A stretch of DNA of 64,000 nucleotides. It comes from Symbiodinium microadriaticum (taxonomy: Eukaryota > Sar > Dinophyceae > Suessiales > Symbiodiniaceae). Of this stretch, positions 46,267 through 58,447 are shown one piece after another (the first letter of the stretch is position 1; each line of letters starts with the position of its first letter). The DNA lies in NCBI GenBank assembly GCA_001939145.1, contig LSRX01000484.1, forward strand, positions 273,903-337,902, read 5' to 3'. A model generated the notes under the pieces. It had not been told where the DNA came from and searched no databases. It saw only the letters and a program-made list of their open reading frames with translations. Both the position numbers and the translations under genes were made by a program.

Positions 46267-47083
46267 AAGCACAGATCACAAAACGTTGGGATAGGAGGAA
46301 GCTGCCGGGCTAAGACTTGCCCAATTTTGCTGTTTAATGGGATAGAAACGACATGCCACAGGGTAGTATGGGAAACTTAGCATATAAACAAAATGGAAAA
46401 ACATGTATGTATACAACTTGTACACAGGCACACATTAGGTGGGTCTTTGTGTGTGTGCGCACAAAGAACATAGGATGTAAAGCTTTGGCCATTACGTGGT
46501 TGGAACTTTTGCAGGTTTTGGATGTAGCGCTGAGGTGTGAAAGCCCTGAGTTTGTGCTTGACGAACGATGCTCTTAGGGCCAGCGTCCGGCGCCGTGATG
46601 CTGGCGCAGCGCATGCCGTCCTGCTTCTGAGAAGGCAACACATTCCCTCCAAGGCTTCGGCTTTGCTTTCAGGCAGTGGGTCATTCGTGCACCAGGTTGT
46701 TCAGCTTGGCCGGTACAGTTTCCGATTTGCAAACGCCACATTGCCCGAAGGTTTCGAACCCCCAGAGCGTCGTTTGCAGAAGCAAGGTTTAGGGAGTTTC
46801 GAGGGTTCAGGGTTTTGTGAGATCAGGCCGCATCACCGCAGCTTAAGCCGGTGTTGTCCAGCGAGTGTCAGATCCCAACCCTTACGGTCTGGCCTGCCAG
46901 GTCCGTCGGCTTTCGTCGGCTTAGGTTTCAGAACGGATTTCGTGATAGGGTTGTGGGACGACGGCATGCGGTTTGGGATGACAGATACTGACTTGGGGGA
47001 TGTGTTTCAGGTTCGGGTTCTGCTCCCACTTGATGTTCTTATGATTGTGAACTGCCCTTGAAATTTGTGATTGTACCGTACAG

Positions 47084-47255
47084 GAAACACCATTGCAAAC
47101 AAAACTCCCAGATTGAGGCATGTGCCAGAATTGCACAAGACTTTCAAGCATTTGGGTTCAGGTCATTGGAGTTAGAGTTTCAGACAGGTAAGTGTCATGG
47201 AGATCTTGAGGATCTTGCTGAACGTCTCACAACAACGACTACCACAGAAGCCTAA
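47084..47255 (+). CDS. Candidate terminal exons of a spliced gene
   Basis: Exon 47084-47187 has a CAG acceptor and a consensus GTAAGTG donor. A 60-bp intron leads to a two-codon terminal exon with its stop at 47253-47255. The intron is a multiple of three, so the frame is also open without splicing. Confidence 0.25.
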
Positions 47256-47277
47256 ACCCTATGCCCGAGACCCTAAG

Positions 47278-47391
47278 CCTTCTTGCTGTCCTTGAGGAAG
47301 CTATCCGCAGAGACCGACTCTGTGCCGTTCAATCGCCTGCCCCGCAGTCGCTAAGGCTTTACAGACCGCTAGTTTGTCCCTCGCTTCGAGT
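47278..47391 (+). CDS. Candidate exon with consensus donor
   Basis: Open between an AAG acceptor (47275-47277) and a GTAAGTTG donor (47392). Peptide LAVLEEAIRRDRLCAVQSPA. No family recognised. Confidence 0.2.
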
Positions 47392-47654
47392 GTAAGTTGG
47401 TGACCTTATGGAAGGTTCTCTGCATGGAGCCCCGCAGCCGTAAACTCTCGCCATCGAGCCCTAGATTCGATCTCTGAGGTGTTAGATGCTTCGCCACGAT
47501 TTCGAGTCCACTTCAAGACTTACTCTCGAGATTAGGCTTGAAGCTTTTTCTAAAGTTTAGGCGGTAAATTCAACTTGAGCACCACTATTCGCAGTGAACC
47601 ACGAAGGAAGCATTTGCTGCAGAAGCAAGCTAGTCCACAAACAACAACGCCCAG

Positions 47655-47747
47655 AGGTAGGTTCCACAGACAAGAAGAGCACCCTGGGCCACATGCCAAA
47701 CTCTACAAGCTCCTATACAAACCTCAAGCAAGACCCCTTGCCGAACC
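47655..47747 (+). CDS. Candidate exon with consensus donor
   Basis: Open between a CCCAG acceptor and a GTAAGAAT donor (47748). Peptide contains HAKLYKLLYKPQARPLAE. The 19 bp ending at its acceptor recur at 49682-49700. Confidence 0.2.
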
Positions 47748-48859
47748 GTAAGAATAAAAATCCTGAACTCCCAGATGCTACAGCCAGGTCAGAATGTACT
47801 TGGACCTTCTACTCGTCAAAGCCTGCAGACCCTAAACCCGAGAGAACGATGCACTCCCACGGCCGCTCTTACCCAGACTCCTGCAACTCCCCAAAAGAGC
47901 AACAGAACCCCCTGCCCGGGCCTCGCCCGGAGCTGCCGCAAAGAGAGCTCTGGGCTTTCGGCCCCGGCGCAGGCCTCCGAAGCTTTTGAGGCTTCGCGCG
48001 CTTAAAAAACAGGATACGATTCCTTCGTTCACCTTAAAGCCGAAGGAGGCCTAAAGCCTTGGGGCTTGCATCTGGAGCTCGATAGCTGTAGGTGTTGGAG
48101 GTGATTAGGCCCTTGGAGTTTGAACGATGCATGGGTTACGGATTTATGGCTAGGGCCTGTGGCTTTGGGACTTGGAGTTCAGGGGCTCTGTGGCTTCAGA
48201 TGTGTTGGGGGTCAAAGCTTAGGATCTACGACTGTGCGGGAGTGGAGTGTCAGGCTCCGGGCTTGACCGGTGAGTGGAGCTTCGGTTCCCGGACACCCTA
48301 ACCCTGCAGCCCGAAAGGCCCCCTTGCCCCGGTGCGACCCTCTTGGCTACCTTGATCCAAGCGCGCGCGGCTGCACAACTCCCAAGCCCAAGCACAAAGC
48401 TTCAACAGAATGGACACGACGTCAGGGTGTCTAGAATGCGCCTAAGCCGGCCCTCTCCACCCTCGACAGACCTATGCACGACACAGCCTGAGATTGAAAC
48501 TTGGAGGAGCCCAAGAGAAACTCTGCGAAATCTTGCACAAACCCTCAGCCAACCACCAGAAAGGCAACATGCCAGAGCCGAAACCCCCAACTCAACATCC
48601 CCAAACTCCAAGACTTCAAAACCCATAAGGCCCACAGAACCCCAACTTGGCCTCCTTGGCCTCCTCCACATCGGCAGCTGTCCTGGAAGACGCAACGTGG
48701 GCTCAGAAATTAGCGTTTAGCATTTAAGGGGCTTATGGCCTGGTGTCTAGATAAGATACCAACCGGATTTAGGTGAATGGCAAAAGCCTGGAATGATACT
48801 GTCACTAGTCGATAGCAGCTAGCAGAAGCTCTTGGGTTTTTCGGGCTTGGAGGTTCAGG

Positions 48860-49150
48860 ATGTCGGGTTTTCAATTGCACACTAATGGCTTTGGTCTAGG
48901 AACGTGGGCCGAGTACAAGACGGGATCAACGTGTGAAGTCAACAATGCTGCACTAGAGCACGCCAAAACATCGCGTCGCAGTCGGAAGGCAAACATCCTA
49001 AACCTCCGCACTGAGGCTGTGAGGCGTGTAGGGATGTGGGTCGACCTCGAAGCCTGTGAAGATCCTTGCTCTGTGCCGAAGCTGTGGAAATCGCCCCGAA
49101 ACCCGGAGGCCATGAACCATACACCCCAAAGCCTGCTACCCAAGCTGTAG
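48860..49150 (+). CDS. Hypothetical ORF, 96 residues
   Basis: ATG at 48860, hydrophilic product (GTWAEYKTGSTCEVNNAALE). The stop at 49150 coincides with a possible acceptor (CTGTAG). No family recognised. Long open frames on the opposite strand make chance likely. Confidence 0.2.
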   Translation: MSGFQLHTNGFGLGTWAEYKTGSTCEVNNAALEHAKTSRRSRKANILNLRTEAVRRVGMWVDLEACEDPCSVPKLWKSPRNPEAMNHTPQSLLPKL

Positions 49151-49225
49151 AAGCTGTAGAAGGGCCGTACACATGTTTCAAAGTCGCGGAGCCCTGGTGC
49201 TGTTGCCAGCAAGAAGAGCAGCCAG

Positions 49226-52200
49226 GTTCGGGCCATGGCTCGGCTAAACTCGGAAGAATCGAATCCTCAAACCGGTGAGGCCCCAAAAGGCTCCCAGCTC
49301 AGAAGGTGGGGGGTCGCATGAGCCATTTACCGGCCTCTCTCAGGGTTTAGGATTCAGGGTTTAGGGCTTACAGTTTTGAAGGGTTTAGTTTTGGATTTGG
49401 GGTTGAGGGATAAGGCTCAGCACTGCAACCTAAACTCTCAATCCTCGATTCTCCGCCAAGCTTCAAGCCTGCGATGTATTCACGAGAAGTTGCCGAGATG
49501 CGCCGCAACCCCAAACATAAACCAATAAGCCCCAAACACGACATTCTGTGCTCTGCCGCCAGCTACACCCTATTTTCTGACATGCAGGTCTTCGGGAGGG
49601 AGGCTGACATCCCAAAGTCTAACCTTTTCAGCTTGTCACTTTTGGCTGGGCCGGAGCTCCAAACAGTGCATGTACAACACGACAAACAACAACGCCCAGA
49701 CTGACTAGACTAAACTCGACGAGCCAAGCCTAAAAGTATCAAACCCGAAACGGGGCGGTTCTACAATACGGACCCCTTATGGTACAGCTGATGATTTCGA
49801 CAGGTGAAGGATCGTAACCTAGAATCGCGCTTAAATCCCGACACTTAACTAAGTGCTCGAACAACAGTTTTCCGAGGAAACGGGCCGAGCACGATCTGCT
49901 ACGTCGCAAGGCGCTGCATGCTTCGGCAATGAGGGTTTAGGGTTCAGGATTTACGATCGTGTGGCTAACAGTCTACGTCCCTGCATAGTTGGCTCTCAGT
50001 TTGGGGCATTTTGAGATTTAGGACTTTGAGTTGTAGGGCATGCGGCTTCTGACTTCGCAGGGGTTTATGCAACCACTGTGTCGAGTTCTAGCATTTGGGT
50101 TGCAGGGTTGACGGCTTCGGGGCTGGAGGTTTTAGGGCAAGGGCTTTTGAGGCTGCAGGGTCTAGGCCTTTCGGGATTCAGGCTGAAGTACATGGCTACG
50201 TGGTTTGAAAGTTCGGGGTTCAGGGCTGAAATGGCTTACTACATCTTCAAAAACACGCGTAGAGTCTCGGAAGCAGTGCCGACTGCGCGCTTGAAACCGC
50301 GTTTCAAAGAGTTGAACAGGAGGGTTCCCGCTGCTTCTCCGGGTGCCAACTTACTCTAAATCCCTGTATCCTAAACGCCGAATCCAAAGCCCCAACGCCT
50401 GCATCGTGTCCACAGCGATTTCGTTAAAACTGGAAAGCTTCTCAAGTCACGACAGTCACGACTGCAACAAGCATCCCTATGCCTCAACGACAATCCTCTA
50501 GGAAAATCTCTTCGGTGTAATGATCGCAGAGTAATGTGGCTCTTAAGCCCCAAACCCGTGAGCCTTCTTTACTTCGAACTCGGGACGTGCCATCCTTCAG
50601 AACCAACCGATTCCATGAGAGGTCCTCCATCTACTGTAGCCAGTTGCAGGTTCACCTTCCCCCAAAACCCGGTTGAAATCGTGTGGGCGCCTTTGTTCGT
50701 CAAAATTCGTCAACAAACATGAGACACACGCACATAAGCCCCCAAGCTCATATGCCATACTAGCTCCAAAGCTGACAGATTGAAATCCCAAACCCCAAAA
50801 CGGCGAATCTCAAATCCCAACCGTTCCAAACAACCCGTACCCTAGGATGAAGCCCAAATATCCAAAACTTGAGCTCCGAGGTGTTAAAAACTCGCATCTC
50901 TGAAGCGGGAACCATCCTCCTAGTCGGATGTTTCTCAGAGTAGGGGCTCTTTACGTCTGGGCCTCTGGGTTTGGTGTTGAGGCTTCAGCTGCGGATTCGG
51001 AGGGCTTCGTGTTTATAGTGCGCCTTCGAGCGACCTGAAACAGCTCCAGACAAAGCACACGCGGGAAGCGGCCGAATTGGTGGGCTTCGGATAGAGGGTT
51101 TCAAGGTGTTGGGTTAAGGGATGACAACTTAGAATTCTGGGATCTTCGAAACTTCGAGTTTCGGGTTGTTTGCGTGAGGCCGGAACTCTGGGACAGCCGA
51201 ATTTGCTATCTAAACAAGCTCTCGCCGCACATCGGCAAGTACGTCGCGCGAGATCCTGTCAATGCTGCCCTGATTCGCATTTCCGAGCATGGACAACTTG
51301 TGGGCTGCAGGACTTAGCTTCGGTTGCTATATGGTGTCCATGGAATGGCGTGACACTCCTAAAAGGGGGTTGGCAGGAACTCATCATCACTCGGCCACGT
51401 AGGAGCCCTCCACCTGCAGCAGGCGGCTTCCTTCGTAAGGTTTCCTCTTCGGGAACCGCAGACTGTAGTAGATGATAGACTCTGAAACTTGGCAATGACA
51501 CCGCACACTCCTTGTAGTCCAACAATTTCATAACTATGCCTCTACTTAGGGGAAACACATAAACCTAAGCATGCTCTGAATATGAGTTTACAGAACCCGC
51601 CTTCTAGCGGCATGTCTTCCCACAGATGTGATGCTTTTGGTGATTTGCTGTTGCATTCCGCTAGAACCTGAAGCCCGTTTCACTTCCAGGTTTCGGGCTC
51701 TTTGGGAGAGTTGTTTGGATTTTGTGGGTTCTGAACATCGTCCAGCACACATCTTTTGAGCTCGGGGATTCAATATTCTACATGGCTTCCGAGCTTGGGG
51801 CTCAAGGAGCAATGCGAGCCGCGCCTTACGTCTTCCAAAGCTTGTGTCTACTGCACCTCAACACTCAAAACATACTGTTCAGTCGTCGGTTGCGCGAGCA
51901 CCTCATCCAAAATTTAGGCTGCGGAGCCTGGAGGGTTTGGGGTTTCAGGCTTGAGAGTTTCGGGCCCCGGGTACTCAAAGGCCTATCGCCGATTGCGAGC
52001 AAGCGGACATTTGGGATGATGCTTGCGGACCCATCTCCTCAGCTGGGAGCTTCTTGTGGGAATCTAGAATTTAGAGCTTGCTTTGGCGTCGCTTCTCCAA
52101 AGAGCTTCACAAACGGACTTCCTGGCTGTAATCCGTAAACCGCTCCCGCACATGAAACTGGGTTCGGGGGACAAGCCTCGGGCCGAATGATACGTTCACG

Positions 52201-52744
52201 CTGGGTCTGGAGTCTTGAGTCTCGGGGTTCACGGGTACTTAGGGTGCTGGTTTGGGTGGTTAGGAGTTCGAGGGTGTTAGTTGGGCTCAGTTCTGCTGCT
52301 CGGAGGCATGCCTCGGGGCAGGAGTCAATCTATAAGATCTGTCAGTCTTAGTGAAAAGAGGAGAACAGGAGAACATAGTCTTGGGCTTCGGACCCGCCCT
52401 TTAAGTGCTGCCGACCAGTGAGCCAAGCACGGTTTCAGCTCGGGAGGGCGTGGTGGGCTTCAGGGTCCTGCACCCTCTGCTTTAGTGCGGCGTGCTTCCT
52501 GCGTGCTGACTGATGCCATCCACCTGCAACACAAGCCTTCTGCAATGGGAACCTACGCACCTCCACCGTGACCCCTGAAGCAAAACTTAAACACATCAAC
52601 CCTCAGCCCCGAGCCTTAAGCCAATATCTCAAAGAGCTTAAAGTCCAAAAGCCCTGGTCACCCAAACCCCACAGCTTCAACACCCCAAGCCGCAGGCCTG
52701 AACTCCCAATCCCTGCACCCTGAACTAATTTCGAGGCCAGGCAC
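49226..52744. other. No firm gene; several open segments
   Basis: ATG-started frame 49474-49704 plus. Terminal-exon-like segments ending at 50359, 50501 and 50722 plus. Adjacent segments 51179-51299 and 51311-51434 plus in different frames with no room for an intron. Frame 51722-52138 plus. The last AlkB exon should lie in or beyond the right end of this stretch. Confidence 0.4.
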
Positions 52745-52817
52745 CACGTGAGATTTATCCTCGGCCCTTCACAGCGCTCTTTGGGTACCCGGTGTTGGAA
52801 GTGCTTCTGCGTCATGC
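52745..52817 (-). CDS. AlkB-type dioxygenase, exon with final His and 2OG-binding Arg
   Basis: Encodes MTQKHFQHRVPKE, with the third iron ligand in HRV, then GPRINLTW, whose Arg-x-Asn-x-Thr binds 2-oxoglutarate. Read straight through, the expected final Arg is Cys. A GT donor at 52744-52743, splitting the Trp codon, would let a further exon supply it; that exon was not found. The acceptor CAACAG is at 52818-52820. The four exons together span 2.6 kb on the minus strand. Confidence 0.85.
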
Positions 52818-53268
52818 CTGTTGAGTGCTGAGGCTTTAGGGCTTTGAACAATTCATGGCTCAGGGCTTTCAGGCCTTTGGTGCTCGGGGTGTTGGATTGG
52901 CTTAGGGCTGTAGAGTGTTGGATTCGAGCTACTTCGGCTTTATTGGTGCAGGGCTGAACGATACAGTTCCGGGCTCAGCGCTACCCCCAGAATCCCTAAC
53001 CCGAAAAACGAACAAGAAGAGCTGATTGCTTTGGGCTTCACCGGGTTCAGGAGTGGGGGTAAGGTCCGAAGCAAGAAGCCCCGAAGTCCTCCCGCCCCCA
53101 AGCTCTGAACACTACACCGAATCGCCTCTCAACGTTCCACCACAAAGCCGACGTCCCAAAAAGTCCTACCGGTCACCCCGTGTCTCAATCCCAAGCCTTG
53201 ACACCATGGCGCCTGACAGCCTAGACTATCGAAAAGTCTGAACCCTGAATCCGAAACTGGGCACATGC

Positions 53269-53300
53269 CTTCCATGGTCATCAGGTCGCCATTGCTTAAC
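53269..53300 (-). CDS. AlkB-type dioxygenase, small exon with GDLMTMEG motif
   Basis: Reads LSNGDLMTMEG, the conserved segment preceding the last iron-binding histidine in AlkB proteins. It ends with a GC donor (53268-53267). The first five intron bases, GCATG, recur as the first five bases of the next exon (52817-52813). Splicing across them gives MEGMTQKHFQHRV without a phase break. The acceptor is either after GAG (53301) or six bases further in. A further small exon may be missing between this one and 54580. Confidence 0.78.
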
Positions 53301-53956
53301 CTCGGTGGGCCGCGATTTCGTTGATTTCTTGATGTCGAACGACTAGCTGCTCCATGGCATGTGTGGGCAGGTCTCGCATCTGGAATTGGTGAAGGCTTCA
53401 GCTACGATTCAGGTGGTTTTTGGTTGGTACACGGTTAGGGTGACCAATATCGGTATTGCTGGCACTAGGAACCCCGCACCAAAGTACGAAGACCCTGTGC
53501 AAATTGCTGAAGCTACTCTCGTTAGACAAACGACAGTAGCACTAGTGAAATGTTGCTGCTGTTCGGTTCAACGTCCTCAATAGATTTGCTTCAATCCAGG
53601 CGTGGCAAATGGACCCTTGCGACACAACCACTTGACATACTAGTTTTTAAAGATCGGGAAGCTGCTTGAGCTCAAGCTCTTCGAGAAAAGCCATCCGCGC
53701 AAGCGGGAAATTCAATCCGATACCCTTTGATTGGTGACGTTTTACCCTGTTCACCGTTTCCATGCAACCAGAGGTGCGCCAAAACCAAAACCGGAGTCAG
53801 CATGTTCGGGAGATTCAACTGTCAACACTACAAAAGGAAGCTCGCCATGTCGGCTCTCGCTTCTCAATGCAGGTCTGGCAGCACGATCCTTTCCACACCC
53901 AGCTCATCGCCCTGGTATACTGCAAGTTACTGCGTTGGTAGTGATTGTGAATTCGC

Positions 53957-54240
53957 TTCTGCTGCTGTTACTGTTGCTGCAGCTCGCACTGGTGCTGCTG
54001 CTACTGCTGCTACGAGTACTACTTGCCACGACTACTACGATGACGACGACGACGATGACGACGGCTACTACTGACGACTACGACGACAACGACGAAAACG
54101 ACCACAACTACTACTGCATCTGCTACTATCATCGGGTATCACTACCACTGCCACCACGCCCGAGACCACGACCAGACCACGAGCACTACCACTACCACTA
54201 GCACTACTACCACCACTGCTACTCCTGCTACTACAGCTAC
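53957..54240. repeat. Trinucleotide-rich region (CTG/ACT/ACG)
   Basis: Degenerate CTG, ACT, ACG and CAC triplets. It lies between the AlkB exons, in their presumed intron. Confidence 0.8.
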
Positions 54241-54579
54241 TTCCTCTCACATCATGGCATGCAACCACAAACACGACATTCCAGGACAAAGAACCTTACA
54301 TCAATATCATCTTCACATCAACATCTTCACATCGTGCCATCCAGAAACCCTTCGCAATGCTGTCGTGAAGAATCTCAAATCTTAAGCCTTAGACGCCCCT
54401 AACCACCAAATCCGAAGCCCTAACATCCGTATGCTGGGAACCCGCAACCCCACAAGGAGCAATCCTTTCAACAGCTCCCCGGACGCGAACCCATCAAAAC
54501 ACCCCCTGGGTTTCAAAGGATTTACACCCTTTGGTTGGAACAGATCAACCATACACCTGAAACTCTGCATGCCTCTGGC

Positions 54580-54634
54580 CAATTCCTGCGGAGCTCGAAG
54601 GTCCGGGATTGCCCAAAGGAGAGCGACACGATGC
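54580..54634 (-). CDS. AlkB-type dioxygenase, exon with core strand motif
   Basis: After an AAG acceptor the exon reads IVSLSFGQSRTFELRRNW, closely matching the conserved SLSLG...R.FELR segment that follows the HADDE motif in AlkB homologues. It starts with GC, as does the intron before it (55267). The 3' boundary is uncertain; a GC donor at 54579-54578 is the simplest choice. A longer open frame through here in another frame (54382-54705) is spurious. Confidence 0.82.
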
Positions 54635-55267
54635 CTTGGAATGGGCTGCGGGAGATAACTCTTGTTTGGTACACGGCCATCGCACTCGAAGCCCATTCCC
54701 TTCATGAGCTCGTGTTTTCTCGTTGTACGACATTCTATGGCTTTATCAGCATGGCAAACGTTTTGCAGGGCTAACGGCTAATGTTGGTCCTGCTGCTGAA
54801 ACAAAGCCCGCAGCACTGGAGCCTTTGGGCGCAGGAAACGAACGCTCTGCAATCACAGGTAGTGGTTTGCCGGAGTCTGCTCTTCGCATTTCTGGGAGGT
54901 GTGGTAAACGCGAAAAGCTCAACGTCGAAAGCACGGCGAACCTCGGGTGGGTTGGCCGGGATACAGCCTGGGTCGGCTTGAAAGGCCCTAAACTCGTGAG
55001 CCATAATCAAAAACCCTGAGCCCTCAACCTTAAACTCGAAAGTCTGACTGTTTAAACCGCGGAAACTCGAAACCTGCACGTCGACTCTCTAAGACAAGAT
55101 CGATGGTTCGGGATGCGGCCTGGCTTCGGCTTGTACTATGCGTGTGACTCATACGGACTATGAGGTTTGTTGGGTTTTGTGCTTGGTGTTGAAATCTGAA
55201 ATTCTGCTACCTCCAATAAGGGAGCCTCATGCGGCGGGCCTTTGTAACTAAACTTCTCCCAGGTCGC

Positions 55268-55351
55268 GGATATCCTGGTGCTTCCCTTGGAAGAGAGACT
55301 CGTCGTCTGCGTGCCAGCCGACCGAAGCTCCACCATCCTTTCGAACATAGG
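55268..55351 (-). CDS. AlkB-type 2OG-Fe(II) dioxygenase, catalytic HxD exon
   Basis: Encodes AYVRKDGGASVGWHADDE followed by SLFQG. The WHADDE motif supplies two of the three iron ligands (His and Asp) of the AlkB family, which repairs alkylated nucleic acids by oxidative demethylation. The reading frame stays open upstream to at least 55420 (WLREMLINPPE), so the exon may be longer; an AG at 55352-55353 is one possible boundary. It ends with a GC donor at 55267-55266. The phase fits the next exon at 54634, joining as Arg-Ile-Val-Ser. Homologues act in the nucleus or cytosol on DNA or RNA; the substrate cannot be told here. Confidence 0.85.
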
Positions 55352-56465
55352 CTTCAGGAGGGTTAATTAGCATCTCTCGGAGCCAGGAAAAAACAGCAGT
55401 GGGCGGTGGTCTACCTATTCCAAAGCCCTGGCGGCGCGATTGCGACGTCAGACATGTCGAACATTTGGTGTCACTAGCAGAACGTCCCTTGGATAGGTAA
55501 ATTGAGGTACGCGCCTTCAGGTCTCGGGTTAAAGGACTGCACGGTTTAGGATCAAGGGCCGAAACGATATTCCGCTGCCATTCACGTAAGCGAACACCGC
55601 AACCCTGACTTACTTCATCACCGCACGCTTGAACACACAAGCTTCAGAAACACATGCCGCAAAACTCCAAGTCTCAACAAGTCTACAGCACCCGAAATCT
55701 CTAAGTACCCTACAGGACCCTGAATTTTGTCTGGTGCGAAAGATGTACGGTGCGCGGTTTCTGCGGGTTTTACAGGCTTGTCTTCATCCTAAGCCTTCAG
55801 CTTCTCAATCTGAACTTTCGCCGGAAACTTACGTCAAAATCTGGATATCCCAGACCCATAATTGCACTGCAATCCCTGAACCCTGTACATGCCAAAAACG
55901 CCAGACATCGCTAGACCCTGAAGTTCCACCTCGTAGTAGTTGAGATTGCAGGAGTCAGGCCAGTCTCTTTCGTTGGTAATGCCGCAGTAGTTCCTCATGT
56001 GGGCAGTCTGCGCAGTCGCGAGCTTTCTCGGTCGCTGGCTTACCCGAACGTTGTGACTGGAACTGCTGTCTTGTCGGAATCTAGGGGCTTCGTCTTTCGG
56101 GATGCTGGATTTTATATTCCAGGAATGTACTGTCCGGGGTTTGGGTTCGGTGCTTTTCGGTTGCGCTTTAGGGTTCTACCGTTATGGCTGGATTATTTGT
56201 TCATGGGTTCGTTTCCTCGCAGCCTTGGAGGGCTTTATGAACTCATAACTACCAGAAGCAGAGTAGCAACAACTACACTAGCCATGAAAACAAGAAAACA
56301 TGGTGCGGACTCAGGTCTCGTGTCAGACAAAGCCTCGAGCCCTCATGACGAAGCTCAGGTTTGCAATACTAAGCTTATAAGCACGGCCAGATCCTCAAGG
56401 CACTGACAGGCACCAAAATACACAAGCCTCGTGTATCTCACTGATTAAGCTTTAGCCTTAAGCTC

Positions 56466-56507
56466 CCCCCAACCCCCAACCCTAAACCCCAAACCCTAAA
56501 TAAACCC
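56466..56507. repeat. Interstitial telomere-like array (CCCTAAA)
   Basis: Short run of CCCTAAA and CCCCAAA units. Confidence 0.7.
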
Positions 56508-56589
56508 TCTGAACACTGAGCACTCCCGGGCACATAGAAGCTCGTAGGAGCTCAATCATGAACCTGGGCACGACCCAGAGGTGTTAGGT

Positions 56590-56685
56590 TGTATTATGGT
56601 ATGTTGTAGTATATGATAGTATATGATAGTACATGAGAGTCTATGAGAGTAAATGATAGCAGATTATAGTATACTATAGTATATG
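56590..56685. repeat. 10-bp minisatellite (AGTATATGAT)
   Basis: About nine degenerate units. Confidence 0.75.
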
Positions 56686-58258
56686 GGTTTAGGTCTGTCT
56701 CGGGCTGCAAGGGATTGAAATTCCGGGTTTGAGGCCTGACTGCTCAAGGTCACCCCTGGGCCTAGTAGAGTCTAGGCTGCGCTGTGTAGACTGCGGAGGA
56801 TAGCGTGCAAGAGCACACTTCCGAGACCCTCGCGGCTTTCATGAACTCAAGCGCAACCTAAAGGCTCAGGTGCCAAATACAGCTAAACCAAGACTCTGGA
56901 AGAATCATTGCAAAACCCTAAACTTAAACCCTGAAACCATGAAGCCCTAAATCTACACCCGAAAACAAAATAACGTAAGACCCAACAACGGGAATCCGAA
57001 AATCCTAAAACCGACCAAGCCGCGGAGGAAACTCCTGGGCTTCGACCTCGATGCCTCCGTAGCGGTAGGTGCACTTGCAGCCTCTCCATGGAGATCTCGG
57101 ATTTAAGGCTTGCAGTTTAGGGTCTAGGCTTTAGGGCCTTTAGGTTTGCAGTTGAGGATTTATGGTTTACAATTGAGGGTTGAGGGTTTAAGGCTCAGAC
57201 TGGCTGCAGGCGGTTTCGGGCCGAAGGTTGGCAAGTGGCTTTACGGTCTATGCCCCAGGTTGTGAAGTTGCTTCCTGTGTATATAAGGAGGACTTTCAGA
57301 TTTGAGGGCTGTCCTCGAGACCTGTTCCGCGTCAGGTGCCTGGTTGTTGAACGAACCATGCCCTCAGGTGCCGAACAACAAATGGTTTGGATTCTGACTC
57401 CGGGTATCCTGGGCTAAAGTTGGGCATAGGCTCCAGCGGCTTTAGGAACCTTGGGGCTTCAGGGCATAAGGCCTGAGGGAGTTTGAGCGGGTAGGGAACC
57501 TAGGGTTTAGGGTTGAATACTGCTGTTCGCTTGGAGGTTGGAGCTTCAGTCGGAGAGGGTGAGGTGGCACTTATTGGCTGAATGACAAACGATGATAAGC
57601 GGAGGAATCCACGGCTGGGTCGGCAGAGTTAGGGCCCGATTCCGAATGGTCAGAGAAAAGTTGATTGCAAGGGGGGCGAACCTCCCGGAAAGCTCTCAGA
57701 CGACATCTTCTTCGGCTGAACCAGAGATCCTCTAACCGGGGTCCGGCCTTTCTTCGTCATCCAAGCCTCAGAAAAAAGTTGCGGCTTAGAAAAGGGATTT
57801 TGGCCCTCTACTCATGTGCATTCTTGTCGTGACGCCTACCGGGCCCACGGGGGCTCCGGGCTTTACTTTTGGAGCCTCGAGCCATGGGAAAACTGGTTGT
57901 GCCAAGCCATCCAACGGACTGAACTGTCGCACTGACACACATGTTTCAGCAACTTTCGGAAAAACCGTCTGAAGGCACATACTCTAGATTACAAGTGCTG
58001 TCGGTGTTTGTTTGGAAGGAGATGCCTAGAACAAAGTCTATCTCCAAGGACATCCCGCTTTAGAGCCACCTGTGCATCACTTGCTAACCCTACTCCCCGA
58101 AGCCCACAAATCGGAATCTTCTCATGCCAGGCTGCCGTCTGTCGAGGGACCAGCTTTCCGAAAACATTCTCGGGTTGCTTCCACTCGGTTCCCTCCTGCC
58201 GAGTTTCAGAGCTCAGCTGCAAGGGATCAAGGGTCGCAGTCTCTAACACAGTGATTGT

Positions 58259-58447
58259 TCAATAAGACACAACATCGTATCTTCTCCTGGGAAAAGACAC
58301 TAGTACTTCCGTCCTTTTCTTCTCAACACAACTGATATTCTTAATAGCTACGCTTTGTCTGTTGAGGTACACGAGCTTGCATGGATCGAGAGAATGGCAA
58401 TTGCCGCAATAAACTTGTTTCTCCGAGAATGAAATACTAGAACTCAT
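58259..58447 (-). CDS. Hypothetical ORF, 62 residues, Cys motif
   Basis: ATG at 58447 with CGNCHSLDPC near its N-terminus. The same frame is open upstream past a single stop. The region 58250-58850 lacks telomere-like motifs and is open in several frames on both strands. Confidence 0.2.
   Translation of the reverse strand: MSSSISFSEKQVYCGNCHSLDPCKLVYLNRQSVAIKNISCVEKKRTEVLVSFPRRRYDVVSY

Noticed and set aside
53359..53583. Plus-strand 74-residue ORF with ATG
   Set aside because: It lies antisense within the presumed AlkB intron 53301-54579 and shows no domain.
54382..54705. 107-residue minus-strand ORF with ATG and a donor, initially convincing
   Set aside because: It is a different frame of the AlkB exon at 54580-54634, whose conserved motif is unmistakable. 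It shows how unreliable open frames are here.
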